From: JBAOHV01 sp964450685
Lineage (GTDB): Bacteria; Actinomycetota; Acidimicrobiia; Acidimicrobiales; Microtrichaceae
Assembly (NCBI GenBank): GCA_964450685.1
Contig: CAYVDN010000001.1
Span: 69,150 to 133,149 of the forward strand
Length of the DNA stretch: 64,000 nucleotides
Reading direction: 5' to 3'
The notes under the pieces are model-generated. The model worked only from the letters and a program-made list of their open reading frames with translations. It searched no databases and was not told the origin of the DNA. The stretch's first letter is position 1, and each line of letters opens with the position of its first letter. Below, piece by piece: positions 7,995 to 16,989 of this stretch. The position numbers and the translations under genes are program-made.

Positions 7995-10232
7995 TCAGCC
8001 GACAGCACCCTCGGTGGTGCCGATCCAACCGCGGACGGCGGACTCGAGCTCCGCGATGCGCTCGGGGAGCTGTTCGAGCGGCACCGGGCCGGACAGGTGC
8101 CCGCCCTGGGCGTGGTCACAACCGAAGCCGGCCAGGGTGGAAAGGGTGGTCGCATCGCCGACGCCGTCCGCGCCGACCGACAGGCCCAGCTCGTGGCACA
8201 CGTCGATCGTGGATCGGACGATCGCCGCGTCAGCAGGGACCGAGGACACGTTGGCCACGAAGCTCCGGTCGATCTTCAGTCCAGCGATCGGCAGCTGGCA
8301 GATAGTCGAGAGGGACGTGTAGCCGGTACCGAAGTCGTCCACGACCACGTCGAGGCCGAGATCACGCAGCTGCGTGAGGGTCTCGACCGCCCGGATCGGG
8401 TCGTCCATGAGCTCGATCTCACCGATCTCGAGTTGGAGCGCGTCGGGTGAGAGCTCGCCGCTCGAGATCAACAGGCTGAGGAACGTCAACAGGTCCGGGT
8501 CCGACAGGTTGCGGAACGACAGGTCGGTGCTGATCACCAACGGTGTGCCGTCCTGGGCGAGGCGCCTGGATGCCGCAGCCGCTTCCCCGAGGATCCACCG
8601 TGTCAGCGGCTGGATCAGACCGGAGTGCTCTGCCAGCTCCAAGAACTCGAGGGGCATCCGGGTGCCGTCCTGGTCGTCACGCCAGCGCAGCACCGACTCG
8701 ACCCTTGTGACCCGACCCGAACGAAGGTCGACGACGGGCTGGTAGCGGAGCTCGAGATCGTGGTTCGCAAGTCCCTGCCGCAGTTCGCTCAGGAGTGCGA
8801 GGCGGTGGATTGAGCCCGACGGTGACTCGCTGCGATGCACGGCGAAACGGCGCTCGTCGGTCTTGGCCATGCCGAGCGCACCCTGGGCGAGGCGCAGAGC
8901 AGTGCGGTGGTCGGCGGCGTGGTCGGGCGCGATGACAACCCCCACGCTCGCCGAGACCGTGATCATGTGGCCGTGGACGTCGAAGGGGCGTTCCAGCACG
9001 GCGCTCACTGCTGCTGCCCGCTCGATCGCCTCGGCGGCGCTGGAGCACGGCTGGGTGAGCACGGCGAACTCGTCACCGTCGGTGCGTGAAACGATCGAGG
9101 TTCCGCGCACCTCCCGTACGAGACGGTGGCCGACCTCCAGCAGTAGCTGATCGCCCAGCTGGAGTCCGTAGGACTCGTTGATGTCCCGGAGTCGGTCGAT
9201 GTCTACCAGGATCAGCGCGACCGGGGAATCCGAGCGCACCTCTGCGACAGCGGCGGCCAGCCGCTCTTCGAAGAGCACCCGGTTGGGGAGCGAGGTCAAC
9301 GCATCGTGCGACGCCTGGTGACGTAGGCGCTCCTCGAGAGCGACAGTTCCGGTCACGTCGCTCAGCACCAAGCCGATGGTGGCATCCCGGAGGCGGTCGA
9401 CCCGGAGATCCAGGTAGGTCCCGTGCACTTCTGCAAGCGACAGGCGTTCCGCCGTGATCGTCTCACCGGTGCGGCTGACGTCGAACGCTGCCGAGCGGAT
9501 GAGTTGGGCCGAGGCAGCGCCCAGCACGTCACCGATCGGCGTGCCGTCGACCTCTGAGCCCTCGAATCTCAGCATCGTCTGAGCGGAGCGGTTGGCTGCA
9601 CGCAGCACGAGGGTTGCCGGGTCGTCGGGGTCGGTGAACTCGAGTACCAGGCACGCCGCCGGATCGCGCTCGACGATCTCGGCGAAACGGCGCCAGGGCA
9701 TGCGCAACTGTTCATCGACCGTCACGTCGATCAGGGAGCCGTGCGGTACCGACCCGACAGGGCTGTGTGCCGCAGCTCGCACCTGGACCCTTGCCCACCT
9801 GCCGTCGGCGGTGCGGAAGCGCACTATCAACTCGTCGTCCACCGGCTTGGACGGGGGCAGGACGTCGGCTGCGGGCACCGAACCGGTGAGGTCTATCACC
9901 GGCATCGGAGGTAGGTGCGGGTTGGCGCTCTGGCCCGGCGACGGGAAGACGACCGCGAACGTGGACAGGTCGTCGGGGTGGACCATCGAACGCAGGACGC
10001 CGGGGGAGAGGAACGACAACGGATCCCAACCGAGTACCTGAGCCATCGACAACGAGACATGGAACCCGTCGACATCGGCGGACACCTGCTGGAGCAGGAC
10101 CACACCTCCGTCGGCGAGAGCCTGGTCGTACGCGGAGCGCGTCCTTCCCAGCTCGTCTTCTGCGTGTGAGAGCGCGAGCTCGGCGCGATCTCTCGCCTCT
10201 TCGGCCCTGCGGCGTCGTGACCTGTGTCGCAC
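7995..10232 (-). CDS. PAS-GGDEF-EAL cyclic-di-GMP signalling protein with partly degenerate motifs
   Basis: A 745-residue cytosolic protein. A short basic coiled coil (residues 1-35) is followed by PAS-type sensory segments (about 40-290), a GGDEF domain (about 305-470) and an EAL domain (about 485-735). The GGDEF signature reads DGDEF, with Asp in the first position. In the EAL domain the leading Glu is kept (VESVLRW), as are DDFGTGY and LKID. However, the metal-binding Asn of the NLS segment is Asp (TDLSFRNL) and the AEGVE loop reads ADGVG. Cyclase and phosphodiesterase activity are therefore both doubtful, and a c-di-GMP-binding role is an alternative. The GTG start has an AGAGGA element before it. 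mscS is transcribed divergently 89 bp away. Confidence 0.9.
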   Translation of the reverse strand: MRHRSRRRRAEEARDRAELALSHAEDELGRTRSAYDQALADGGVVLLQQVSADVDGFHVSLSMAQVLGWDPLSFLSPGVLRSMVHPDDLSTFAVVFPSPGQSANPHLPPMPVIDLTGSVPAADVLPPSKPVDDELIVRFRTADGRWARVQVRAAAHSPVGSVPHGSLIDVTVDEQLRMPWRRFAEIVERDPAACLVLEFTDPDDPATLVLRAANRSAQTMLRFEGSEVDGTPIGDVLGAASAQLIRSAAFDVSRTGETITAERLSLAEVHGTYLDLRVDRLRDATIGLVLSDVTGTVALEERLRHQASHDALTSLPNRVLFEERLAAAVAEVRSDSPVALILVDIDRLRDINESYGLQLGDQLLLEVGHRLVREVRGTSIVSRTDGDEFAVLTQPCSSAAEAIERAAAVSAVLERPFDVHGHMITVSASVGVVIAPDHAADHRTALRLAQGALGMAKTDERRFAVHRSESPSGSIHRLALLSELRQGLANHDLELRYQPVVDLRSGRVTRVESVLRWRDDQDGTRMPLEFLELAEHSGLIQPLTRWILGEAAAASRRLAQDGTPLVISTDLSFRNLSDPDLLTFLSLLISSGELSPDALQLEIGEIELMDDPIRAVETLTQLRDLGLDVVVDDFGTGYTSLSTICQLPIAGLKIDRSFVANVSSVPADAAIVRSTIDVCHELGLSVGADGVGDATTLSTLAGFGCDHAQGGHLSGPVPLEQLPERIAELESAVRGWIGTTEGAVG

Positions 10233-10308
10233 ACGAAGATCCTCTCAGACTTCGCGAGGTCACGTCGACATGGCCCCCTGTGCACCCGTGCACCTGACGG
10301 CAGGTGGC

Positions 10309-10314
10309 TACGAT
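10309..10314 (+). promoter_or_regulatory. Candidate -10 box of mscS (leaderless)
   Basis: TACGAT lies 7 nt before the ATG at 10322. No Shine-Dalgarno is present, so transcription probably starts at or next to the start codon. This favours 10322 over the upstream in-frame GTG at 10304. Confidence 0.5.
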
Positions 10315-10321
10315 CGCCCGG

Positions 10322-11290
10322 ATGTACTGCGACGAGTGGGGCTGGGCCTGCCAGCCGGTCCTTGACGCCACAGGCAACAAGACGCTGGCAGCGGTGCTCG
10401 GATGGCTCTCGGAGAAGCCGCTCCAGATCGCCGGGATACTTCTGGTCGCATGGTTGGCCAACAAGCTCCTGAGGCGAGGAATCAAGCGTGCTGGCGACCA
10501 CATGTCCGACAGCGCTGACCGTATCGGCGACTACGTGCCATCCCGCCTGCGTGGTGGCGGCAACGGCCGCTCCGAGGCTCGTACCGCGACGCTGTCGTCG
10601 ATCTCCCGCAGCATCGCCACGGGTGTGGTCGTCATGGTCGCCGCGACCTGGATCCTGAGCGTGCTGGGCGTCAGCCTGGCGGCACTCCTTGCCAGCGCCG
10701 GGGTGATCGGTGTCGCACTCGGCTTCGGTGCTCAGAACCTGGTGCGTGACGTCCTTGCCGGGTGGTTCATCCTGGTGGAGGACCGCTACGGGGTGGGTGA
10801 CACGATCGATGCCGGACCGCCCGCTGTCGGGGTCGTCGAGAGGGTGACGCTGCGCTCCACTCGTTTGCGCGACGTCAACGGCACGGTGTGGCACGTCGCC
10901 AACGGTGAGATCCTCCGAGTCGGCAACAAGAGTCAGAACTGGTCCCGCGCTGTCGTCGATGTCGTGGTCAGCCCGACAGCCGACATCGACCGCGCCTGTG
11001 AGGTTCTGGGTGAAGTCGGAGCCGAGCTGGCAGCTGATGTCGACTGGTCGACCAGGGTGACCGGCGAGCCCGACGTCTTCGGGGTGAACCTGATCGATCC
11101 TGCCGGAGTCACCCTCCGGGTCGTTTGCGACACGGAACCTGCCAGCCAGTTCCCCGTCGAGCGGGAGTTCCGTCGTCGGGTGCTGCGCGCGTTCGAGCGC
11201 GAGGGGATCTTGCTGGCCACTCTGCCGTCGGTGGATCCGCGGCTGTCGGGTGGTGCGTCGGGTGCGGTCGAGGGTCCACCGACGTCCTGA
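10322..11290 (+). CDS. Mechanosensitive ion channel, MscS family
   Basis: A 322-residue inner-membrane channel that opens on membrane tension to release solutes during hypo-osmotic shock. It has an N-terminal TM helix (about residues 25-45), a second around 90-115, and a pore helix region with the Gly/Ala-rich pattern SLAALLASAGVIGVALGFGAQNLVRD followed by the beta domain (FILVEDRYGVGDTI, STRLRDVNGTVWHVANGEI). These are hallmark MscS sequences. The C-terminal alpha/beta vestibule domain follows. The length suits the short MscS class. The start at 10322 is supported by a -10 box at leaderless spacing. Confidence 0.92.
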   Translation: MYCDEWGWACQPVLDATGNKTLAAVLGWLSEKPLQIAGILLVAWLANKLLRRGIKRAGDHMSDSADRIGDYVPSRLRGGGNGRSEARTATLSSISRSIATGVVVMVAATWILSVLGVSLAALLASAGVIGVALGFGAQNLVRDVLAGWFILVEDRYGVGDTIDAGPPAVGVVERVTLRSTRLRDVNGTVWHVANGEILRVGNKSQNWSRAVVDVVVSPTADIDRACEVLGEVGAELAADVDWSTRVTGEPDVFGVNLIDPAGVTLRVVCDTEPASQFPVEREFRRRVLRAFEREGILLATLPSVDPRLSGGASGAVEGPPTS

Positions 11291-11359
11291 GGTCGGCTGG
11301 TACGTTCGCTCTCGGACTGAGTCCCGTTGCTTCAGCGATCGGGAGGGTCGAGGGCCACC

Positions 11360-11533
11360 ATGAACAACAAGCTCATGCCGCTCATGCTGCTCGCCGGTGG
11401 CTTCTTCGCGCTTGCCATCTGGCGCAACCCGGCCGTGGCCGCCCAGGACGTGAGCCACCTGCTCGGGAACGTCGGAGGTTTCCTCCAGGATGCCGTCGCT
11501 CGGGTCGCGGAGTTCCTGGGCAACCTGGGTTGA
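11360..11533 (+). CDS. Small single-pass membrane protein, unknown function
   Basis: A 57-residue protein with an N-terminal hydrophobic helix (about residues 4-22) and an amphipathic tail. A GGGAGG Shine-Dalgarno lies about 13 nt upstream of the ATG; this spacing is long but nothing better is nearby. It sits 70 bp after mscS and 13 bp before the PH-domain gene, on the same strand, so the three may form one unit with an envelope theme. No family recognised. The Ala-Val-Ala sequence after the helix could be a signal-peptidase site, making it a small exported protein instead. Confidence 0.55.
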   Translation: MNNKLMPLMLLAGGFFALAIWRNPAVAAQDVSHLLGNVGGFLQDAVARVAEFLGNLG

Positions 11534-11546
11534 CGGTGGAGCCGGG

Positions 11547-12128
11547 ATGACGGGATCGCAGCGTCCCGGTGCCGGGCAGTCGCCCGGTCGTGCACCGCGC
11601 GGCTGGCACCCCGACGACATAGTTCGCAGCTACCTGGTTCCGGGCGAGCGGGTGGTGCTCGAGGAGACACGATCGATCCGCGGGTTCCTAGTGGGTCAGG
11701 TGATATGGATCGCCATGGCTGTCGTCCTGTCGCTGTTCGTCGTCGGCACGCTGGGTACCGGAGTGACGGTCCTGGTCGTCCTGTGCCTGACCGCACTGTG
11801 CGGTGTGATCGGCTACAGGGCTGTGCAGGCGTGGTTCACCCGCTACGTGGTCACCGATCTACGGGTCATGCGCGTGCACGGCGTGCTCAACCGTCACGCC
11901 GAGTTCATCCCGTGGGGCAAGGTCACCGACATCACCCGCAGCGAGACGATCTTCCAGTGGGTGGCACGCACTGCGACCATCCGGATCGAGTCCGCCAACG
12001 AACGATCGGGATTGCACACGATCGACGACGTCGACGACCCCGGGGTCTTCTACCGGGTGCTGGTCGAGATGGTCGACCACAAGCAGGGCCGGGTCGGCCT
12101 CAGCGATCCTCCGCGTCGTATCGGCTGA
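11547..12128 (+). CDS. PH domain-containing (bPH2/DUF304) membrane protein
   Basis: A 193-residue protein with two TM helices (about residues 45-85) followed by a bacterial PH-like (YdbS/YdbT type) domain. Its signature is RYVVTDLRVMRVHGVLNRHAEFIPWGKVTDITRSETIFQ and a trailing IRIESANERSG strand. Such proteins are membrane-anchored, with a cytosolic PH-like fold of unclear partner. I placed the start at the ATG at 11547; the longer reading from 11490 overlaps the preceding small gene. It converges on valS 62 bp away, and I see no clear hairpin between them. Confidence 0.85.
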   Translation: MTGSQRPGAGQSPGRAPRGWHPDDIVRSYLVPGERVVLEETRSIRGFLVGQVIWIAMAVVLSLFVVGTLGTGVTVLVVLCLTALCGVIGYRAVQAWFTRYVVTDLRVMRVHGVLNRHAEFIPWGKVTDITRSETIFQWVARTATIRIESANERSGLHTIDDVDDPGVFYRVLVEMVDHKQGRVGLSDPPRRIG

Positions 12129-12190
12129 CACCACTGCCATGCGCCGTGATTCTTGGGCTCGAGAACGACAAATCCTGTTGGTGACGACCC

Positions 12191-14800
12191 CTATTTCGCA
12201 GGGGGAGCGACCACGGTGGCTTCGACGGCGAAATCGTCTCCAACCTGCGTGCGCAGCTCGATGACGTTGCCGGTGGCCACGACGTCGTCGAGCACGCCTG
12301 CCAACAGCTCCAGCCGCTCAGCGGCGTCGGTGACGACGGCCAGGGTCACCTCGGCCCGCATCGACGCCTTGGCCGCGGACTTGGCGCCACGCAACTCGGA
12401 CAGAACCTGCCCCGCCAGATCCAACGCGTCCGACGAAGCTTCCGCCGCGAGCGACCTGAGCTCTGCTGCGTTCGGCCAGGAGGCGGAGTGCACTGAACCG
12501 TCCATCCACCACGACCAGACCTCATCGGCCGTGAACGGCAGGAACGGCGCGAACAACCGGTGCAGTGTCGACAGCGCCACCGCCAGAGACGCCCGTGCCG
12601 ATGCTGCCCCTTCGGGGTCCGAATCGCCGTACGCCCGGGTCTTGACCAGCTCCAGGTAGTCGTCGCAGAAGCGCCAGAAGAAGCCCTCGGTGCGCTCCAG
12701 CGCCCGGGCGTAGTCGTAGCCCTCGAACGCTGTCGTCGCGTCGTCGACCAGGCGAGCGAGCGCCGCGATCATCGACCGGTCGAGCGGTCTGACGATCCTC
12801 TCGGGAGCGTCGATGGGCGATCCAGCGTCGCCGAACGACAGCGCGAACTTGGACGCGTTCAGAAGCTTGATGGCGAGGCGCCGGCCGACCTTCATCTGCT
12901 GTTCGTCGAACGCGGTGTCCGCCCCCGGACGACCCGAGGCGGCCCAGTAGCGCACTCCGTCGGAGCCGTACTTCTCGAGCAGGTCGATCGGGGTGACGAC
13001 GTTGCCCTTGGACTTGGACATCTTCTTGCGGTCGGGGTCGAGGATCCACCCCGAAAGAGCGACGTCCGACCACGGGACCGAGTTGAACTCGTCGTGGCTG
13101 CGCAGCACCGTCGAGAACAGCCAGGTGCGGATGATGTCGTGGCCCTGGGGGCGCAGGTCCATCGGGAACGTGAGCGCGAACAGGTCGGGGTCGTCGACCC
13201 AGCGACACGCGATCTGCGGGGTGAGCGACGACGTGGCCCAGGTGTCGAAGATGTCCGGGTCGCCGATGAACCCACCAGGAACCCCCCGCTGGTGCTCGTC
13301 GTAGCCGGGCGGACACTCGGCTTGTGGGTCCACCGGCAGCGACTCAGCGCTCGGCAGGATCGGGTTGTCGTGGTCGACCGCTCCGTCAGAATCGACGGGG
13401 TACCAGACCGGCAACGGCACACCGAAGTAGCGCTGACGCGAGACGAGCCAGTCGCCGTTCAGGCCTCCGACCCAGTTGTCGTAGCGGTGTTGCATGAAGC
13501 CCGGGTGCCATTCGAGCTGCCCGCCGCGTTCGATCAGCTCGTCGCGCAGCTCCTGGGACCGGCCGCCGTTGCGGATGTACCACTGCCGCGAGGTGACGAT
13601 CTCGAGTGGCTTGTCGCCCTTCTCGTAGAACTTCACCGGGTGGTCGATGCGGCGGATGTCGCCGACGAGCTCGCCGGATTCGGTGAGCATCTCGACCATC
13701 TGCTGGCGCGCACCGCCCGCGGCCTTGCGGGCGATCCGCCCGTAGGCCTGTCGAGCCAAGTCCGTCTTCAGCCACTCGGGAGCGTCCTCGGTGAAGCGGC
13801 CGTCGCGGCCGATCACAGCTCGGGTCGGCAGGTCCAGCTCTCGCCACCAGATGACGTCGGTGAGATCGCCGAACGTGCAGATCATCGCGATGCCCGTGCC
13901 CTTGTCCGGCTCGGCCAGATGATGGGCGACGACGGGAACCTCGACGCCGAACACGGGAGTGGTGACGGTGCTTCCGAACAGCGGCTGGTAGCGCTCGTCG
14001 TCGGGATGGGCGACGAGCGCAACGCAGCTGACGACGAGTTCGGGGCGGGTCGTGTCGATCAGGATGTCGTCGCCGCCGTCGCTTCGGTGGAAGGCGAGCT
14101 TGTGGTAGGCGCCGGGGCGTTCGCGGTCCTCGAGTTCGGCCTGGGCGACCGCGGTCTGGAAGGTCACGTCCCACAGCGAAGGTGCTTCGGCGGAGTAGGC
14201 GTTGCCCCGTTCGAGGTTGCGCAGGAACGCCAGCTGCGAGGTGCGTCGGGTCGACTCGCTGATCGTGGTGTAGCCGAGCGACCAGTCGACCGACAGGCCG
14301 AGGTGACGGAAGAGGTCCTCGAACGCCTGCTCGTCGACCACCAGCAGCTGTTCGCAGAGGGCGATGAAGTCGGGACGGCTGATCCGTCGGAAGTCGCCCC
14401 GGTCCTTGGGCGGGTTCTCGGGGAGGTCCAGCTGCTCGACGCCGACGGGAGCGATGGTCGGGTCGCAGACGACCCCGAAGTAGTTCTCGACCCTGCGCTC
14501 GGTCGGCAGGCCGTTGTCGTCCCAGCCCATCGGGTAGAAGACGTGCTTGCCGCGCATGCGCTGGAAACGGGCGATCGTGTCGGTGTGGGTGTAGCTGAAC
14601 ACGTGTCCGATGTGCAGCGACCCGGATGCGGTGGGTGGAGGTGTGTCGATCGAGTAGACCTCGGCGCGCGACGAGGGTGCCTCGAACCGGTAGGTGCCCT
14701 TCTCGTCCCAGATCGGGATCCAGCGGTCCTCGAGGCCGTCGACCGAGGGCTTGTCGGGAACGGTTCGGCGGGGGAGCGGTGAGGGCGGCTTCGCTGGCAT
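12191..14800 (-). CDS. valS: Valyl-tRNA synthetase
   Basis: An 869-residue class I aminoacyl-tRNA synthetase that charges tRNA-Val in the cytosol. The ATP-binding HIGH motif is intact in SGSLHIGHVFSYTHTD, followed by FYPMGWDDNGLPTERRVEN. The KMSKS motif is in KKMSKSKGNVVTP. The CP1 editing domain lies between them (TTRPELVVSCVALVAHPDD). The C-terminal anticodon-binding domain follows, with a short tail that resembles the ValS tRNA-binding arm only weakly. It is divergent from the SDR gene with 85 bp between them. Confidence 0.97.
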   Translation of the reverse strand: MPAKPPSPLPRRTVPDKPSVDGLEDRWIPIWDEKGTYRFEAPSSRAEVYSIDTPPPTASGSLHIGHVFSYTHTDTIARFQRMRGKHVFYPMGWDDNGLPTERRVENYFGVVCDPTIAPVGVEQLDLPENPPKDRGDFRRISRPDFIALCEQLLVVDEQAFEDLFRHLGLSVDWSLGYTTISESTRRTSQLAFLRNLERGNAYSAEAPSLWDVTFQTAVAQAELEDRERPGAYHKLAFHRSDGGDDILIDTTRPELVVSCVALVAHPDDERYQPLFGSTVTTPVFGVEVPVVAHHLAEPDKGTGIAMICTFGDLTDVIWWRELDLPTRAVIGRDGRFTEDAPEWLKTDLARQAYGRIARKAAGGARQQMVEMLTESGELVGDIRRIDHPVKFYEKGDKPLEIVTSRQWYIRNGGRSQELRDELIERGGQLEWHPGFMQHRYDNWVGGLNGDWLVSRQRYFGVPLPVWYPVDSDGAVDHDNPILPSAESLPVDPQAECPPGYDEHQRGVPGGFIGDPDIFDTWATSSLTPQIACRWVDDPDLFALTFPMDLRPQGHDIIRTWLFSTVLRSHDEFNSVPWSDVALSGWILDPDRKKMSKSKGNVVTPIDLLEKYGSDGVRYWAASGRPGADTAFDEQQMKVGRRLAIKLLNASKFALSFGDAGSPIDAPERIVRPLDRSMIAALARLVDDATTAFEGYDYARALERTEGFFWRFCDDYLELVKTRAYGDSDPEGAASARASLAVALSTLHRLFAPFLPFTADEVWSWWMDGSVHSASWPNAAELRSLAAEASSDALDLAGQVLSELRGAKSAAKASMRAEVTLAVVTDAAERLELLAGVLDDVVATGNVIELRTQVGDDFAVEATVVAPPAK

Positions 14801-14885
14801 ACGGCTGCAAACCTACCGGGCGGCCAGCTACGGTCCGAAGCCGGATACCGGCCCTGCAACGGTCGACGCGCGCCAAGGGGTGGAC

Positions 14886-15728
14886 ATGGCAGATCTGCAG
14901 TACCGCTCTGACGCTGCCGCCATCGTCACAGGGGCCGGTGGAGGAATCGGCTCGGCGGTCGCCCGTCGTCTGGCCGACGCAGGTCTGTCGCTCGTTCTCG
15001 CCGACCGCGACCACTCCCACATGGAGCATCTGCTCGAACACCTTCCTGCCGGAACGGCAATCGAACTGGTCGTCGGCGACGTCGGTGACGAGGAGCACCA
15101 CGCCGACCTGGTCGGTGCCGCGGAGGATCTGGGCGGCCTTGCGGTCAGTGTGCTCAACGCCGGGGTGTCATTGACGGGTCTGTCATGGGAGGTGCCGCTC
15201 CAGGAGTGGGAGCTCCAGGTCCGCACGAACTTCTGGGGGGTGGTGCACGGACTGCGCGCGGCGGTGCCGGCGATGATCGCCCGCGGCGGCGGGCACGTGA
15301 TCGCTGTCGCGTCAGGCGCCGGGCTGGTCGCCACACCGGGCCTGGCACCGTACGTGTCCACCAAGCACGCGGTGGTCGGGATGATGGAGTCGCTCTACCA
15401 CGAGCTGGCCCTGGTGGCACCCGCTGTGCACTCGTCAGTGGTCTGTCCGGGCAATGTCGCCACGTCAATCGCAGCAAACTCACTCTCCGCGGTCGGAGCG
15501 GACGAGCGCGAGCTGGACGGTGAGGCAGCCATCCTCGATCGAGTCGTCCAGGAGGGCGTCCGCTCCGGAGTGACACCGGAGGCGGTCGCCGACGCGGTCG
15601 CCGGAGCGCTCCTGGACCGTCGCTTCTGGGTACTGCCCCAGCCGGAGATCGCCTGGGCGGCGACCGATCGTGTGCGGCGCATCGCAGAAGGCGATCCCCC
15701 GGTCGATCTCCTCAGTCCGCCGCGCTGA
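14886..15728 (+). CDS. Short-chain dehydrogenase/reductase (SDR)
   Basis: A 280-residue classical SDR. It has the NAD(P)-binding motif TGAGGGIG near residue 18, an Asp after the second strand (LADRD) that points to NAD rather than NADP, the LNAG motif and the catalytic YVSTK (Tyr-x-x-x-Lys) with an upstream Ser (VASGAG). The substrate cannot be inferred. An AAGGGG sequence lies before the ATG; a GTG six bases earlier is in frame. The 3' end overlaps the convergent GAF-GGDEF gene by 17 bp. Confidence 0.9.
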   Translation: MADLQYRSDAAAIVTGAGGGIGSAVARRLADAGLSLVLADRDHSHMEHLLEHLPAGTAIELVVGDVGDEEHHADLVGAAEDLGGLAVSVLNAGVSLTGLSWEVPLQEWELQVRTNFWGVVHGLRAAVPAMIARGGGHVIAVASGAGLVATPGLAPYVSTKHAVVGMMESLYHELALVAPAVHSSVVCPGNVATSIAANSLSAVGADERELDGEAAILDRVVQEGVRSGVTPEAVADAVAGALLDRRFWVLPQPEIAWAATDRVRRIAEGDPPVDLLSPPR

Positions 15729-16932
15729 CCCTGTTCCCACCCTCCACGACCGCACGGTCGCACGCGCAGTCGGCCAGCTCGACGAGCTCCCGAAGTGATT
15801 GGGCGCTGCGAGAAGCGACAACGCCGGCCGAGAAGGTCAGCGACAGCTGTGTCCGCCCCGCCGCGAACTCCAGAACCAGGAGCTCCCGCGCACGCTCCAA
15901 CGCCCCGCCGGCCTGGTCCACGTCGCAGCTGTTCAGAACGGCGGCGAAACGACCGCTGTCCGTCCGGAAGATCGCGTCGTCGGGCCGGAGCGTGTTGCAT
16001 AACACCTCGGCGACCGTGCGCAGCGCCTCGTCCGCGTCGGAGTCGGTCGGGAGCTCGTCGTAACCGTCGATCTCGATCGTCGCGACGCAGAACGGTGTGA
16101 GTGATCGCAGGCGTTCGCGCAGCTGTTCCCACAGCGCGAGTCGTGTGGGCAGCCCAGTGAGCGGATCCGGTCGACCGGGACCCGATGGCCCGTGCGCAGC
16201 TCGGAGCTCCTCGACTCGGGAGCCGACTCGCTGGGCGATCCATTCCAGGCGCCGAAGGGTGGCTTCGTCGGGCACGTCGCCGATCGGTCCCTGCACGCAC
16301 AGCGCGCCGATCGACTCGTCGTCAGCGCGGATCGGGACACAGACCGACGAGGTCGCCTGCCGGTCGTCGCGCACGTGCCCGCAAGCATCCAGTGCGTCGG
16401 ATCTGGTGCTGGTCACCGGCCCGCCGCGTGCAAGCGCTGCACAGGCCGGAGCGTCGGGCATGGGCACGGCGTCTCCCGGGCGGCCATCACCGAGCGGCAG
16501 CCGCCAAGCGACCCGAGCCTCTCCGGGCTGCGCGAGGAGAAGCTCGACCCGGTGGTCGACGAGCAGCTCACCGCTGGCCCGCATGGCCGTTCTCAGTGCA
16601 TCGGCTTCGCTGCCGCACATCGGCAACGCCCGATCAAGGCGGTCCTGGACGCTGTTGGCGGATCGTTCTGCGTTGAGCAGCAACTCCATCTCGGTCGCCT
16701 GTCGCCTGGCGAGCGCCGTTGCAGCAGAAGCTGGGGCCGTGACCAGCCAGGTGATCAGCGCGATGCTCACCGCGACCGCGGAAAGGACCAACACGAGTGA
16801 CCAGGCGACCGGTGCTGTCCCGGTAGCAGCGAGGAGTCCGGCGAGGCCCGTCGGCGCAACGGCCAGCAACGTCAGCGCCATGGGCGTGCCGGAGCGACGT
16901 GGGGCGGAGGGCAGCTCGACAGCACGCATCAT
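15712..16932 (-). CDS. Membrane-anchored GAF-GGDEF protein with a lost catalytic signature
   Basis: A 406-residue protein: two TM helices (about residues 15-65), a short coiled coil, a GAF-like sensor (about 90-235) and a C-terminal GGDEF-fold domain (about 250-405). The domain keeps DPLTGLPTR and the flanking strands, but the signature is DSGRF in place of GGDEF, so diguanylate cyclase activity is very unlikely. It may act as a signal- or c-di-GMP-responsive regulator. I start at the ATG at 16932; the open frame further upstream is antisense to cysS and not credible. It is divergent from cysS, 57 bp away. Confidence 0.85.
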   Translation of the reverse strand: MMRAVELPSAPRRSGTPMALTLLAVAPTGLAGLLAATGTAPVAWSLVLVLSAVAVSIALITWLVTAPASAATALARRQATEMELLLNAERSANSVQDRLDRALPMCGSEADALRTAMRASGELLVDHRVELLLAQPGEARVAWRLPLGDGRPGDAVPMPDAPACAALARGGPVTSTRSDALDACGHVRDDRQATSSVCVPIRADDESIGALCVQGPIGDVPDEATLRRLEWIAQRVGSRVEELRAAHGPSGPGRPDPLTGLPTRLALWEQLRERLRSLTPFCVATIEIDGYDELPTDSDADEALRTVAEVLCNTLRPDDAIFRTDSGRFAAVLNSCDVDQAGGALERARELLVLEFAAGRTQLSLTFSAGVVASRSAQSLRELVELADCACDRAVVEGGNRVSAAD

Positions 16933-16975
16933 CGCTGCATCGGCGCGGTCAACCGGGAGGTTGAAAATGCCCCGG

Positions 16976-16981
16976 TAGCAT
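16976..16981 (+). promoter_or_regulatory. Candidate -10 box of cysS (leaderless)
   Basis: TAGCAT lies 8 nt before the cysS ATG, with no Shine-Dalgarno between. This fits a leaderless transcript. Confidence 0.45.
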
Positions 16982-16989
16982 CTGCGGCC

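Noticed and set aside
9896..11620. 574-codon minus-strand frame spanning mscS and the 5' end of the GGDEF-EAL gene
   Set aside because: Overlaps two well-supported genes and is low-complexity, Arg/Asp/Pro-rich sequence without motifs.
12560..14782. 740-codon open frame on the plus strand opposite valS
   Set aside because: A shadow of the GC-rich third codon positions of valS; no family similarity, while valS has intact HIGH and KMSKS motifs.
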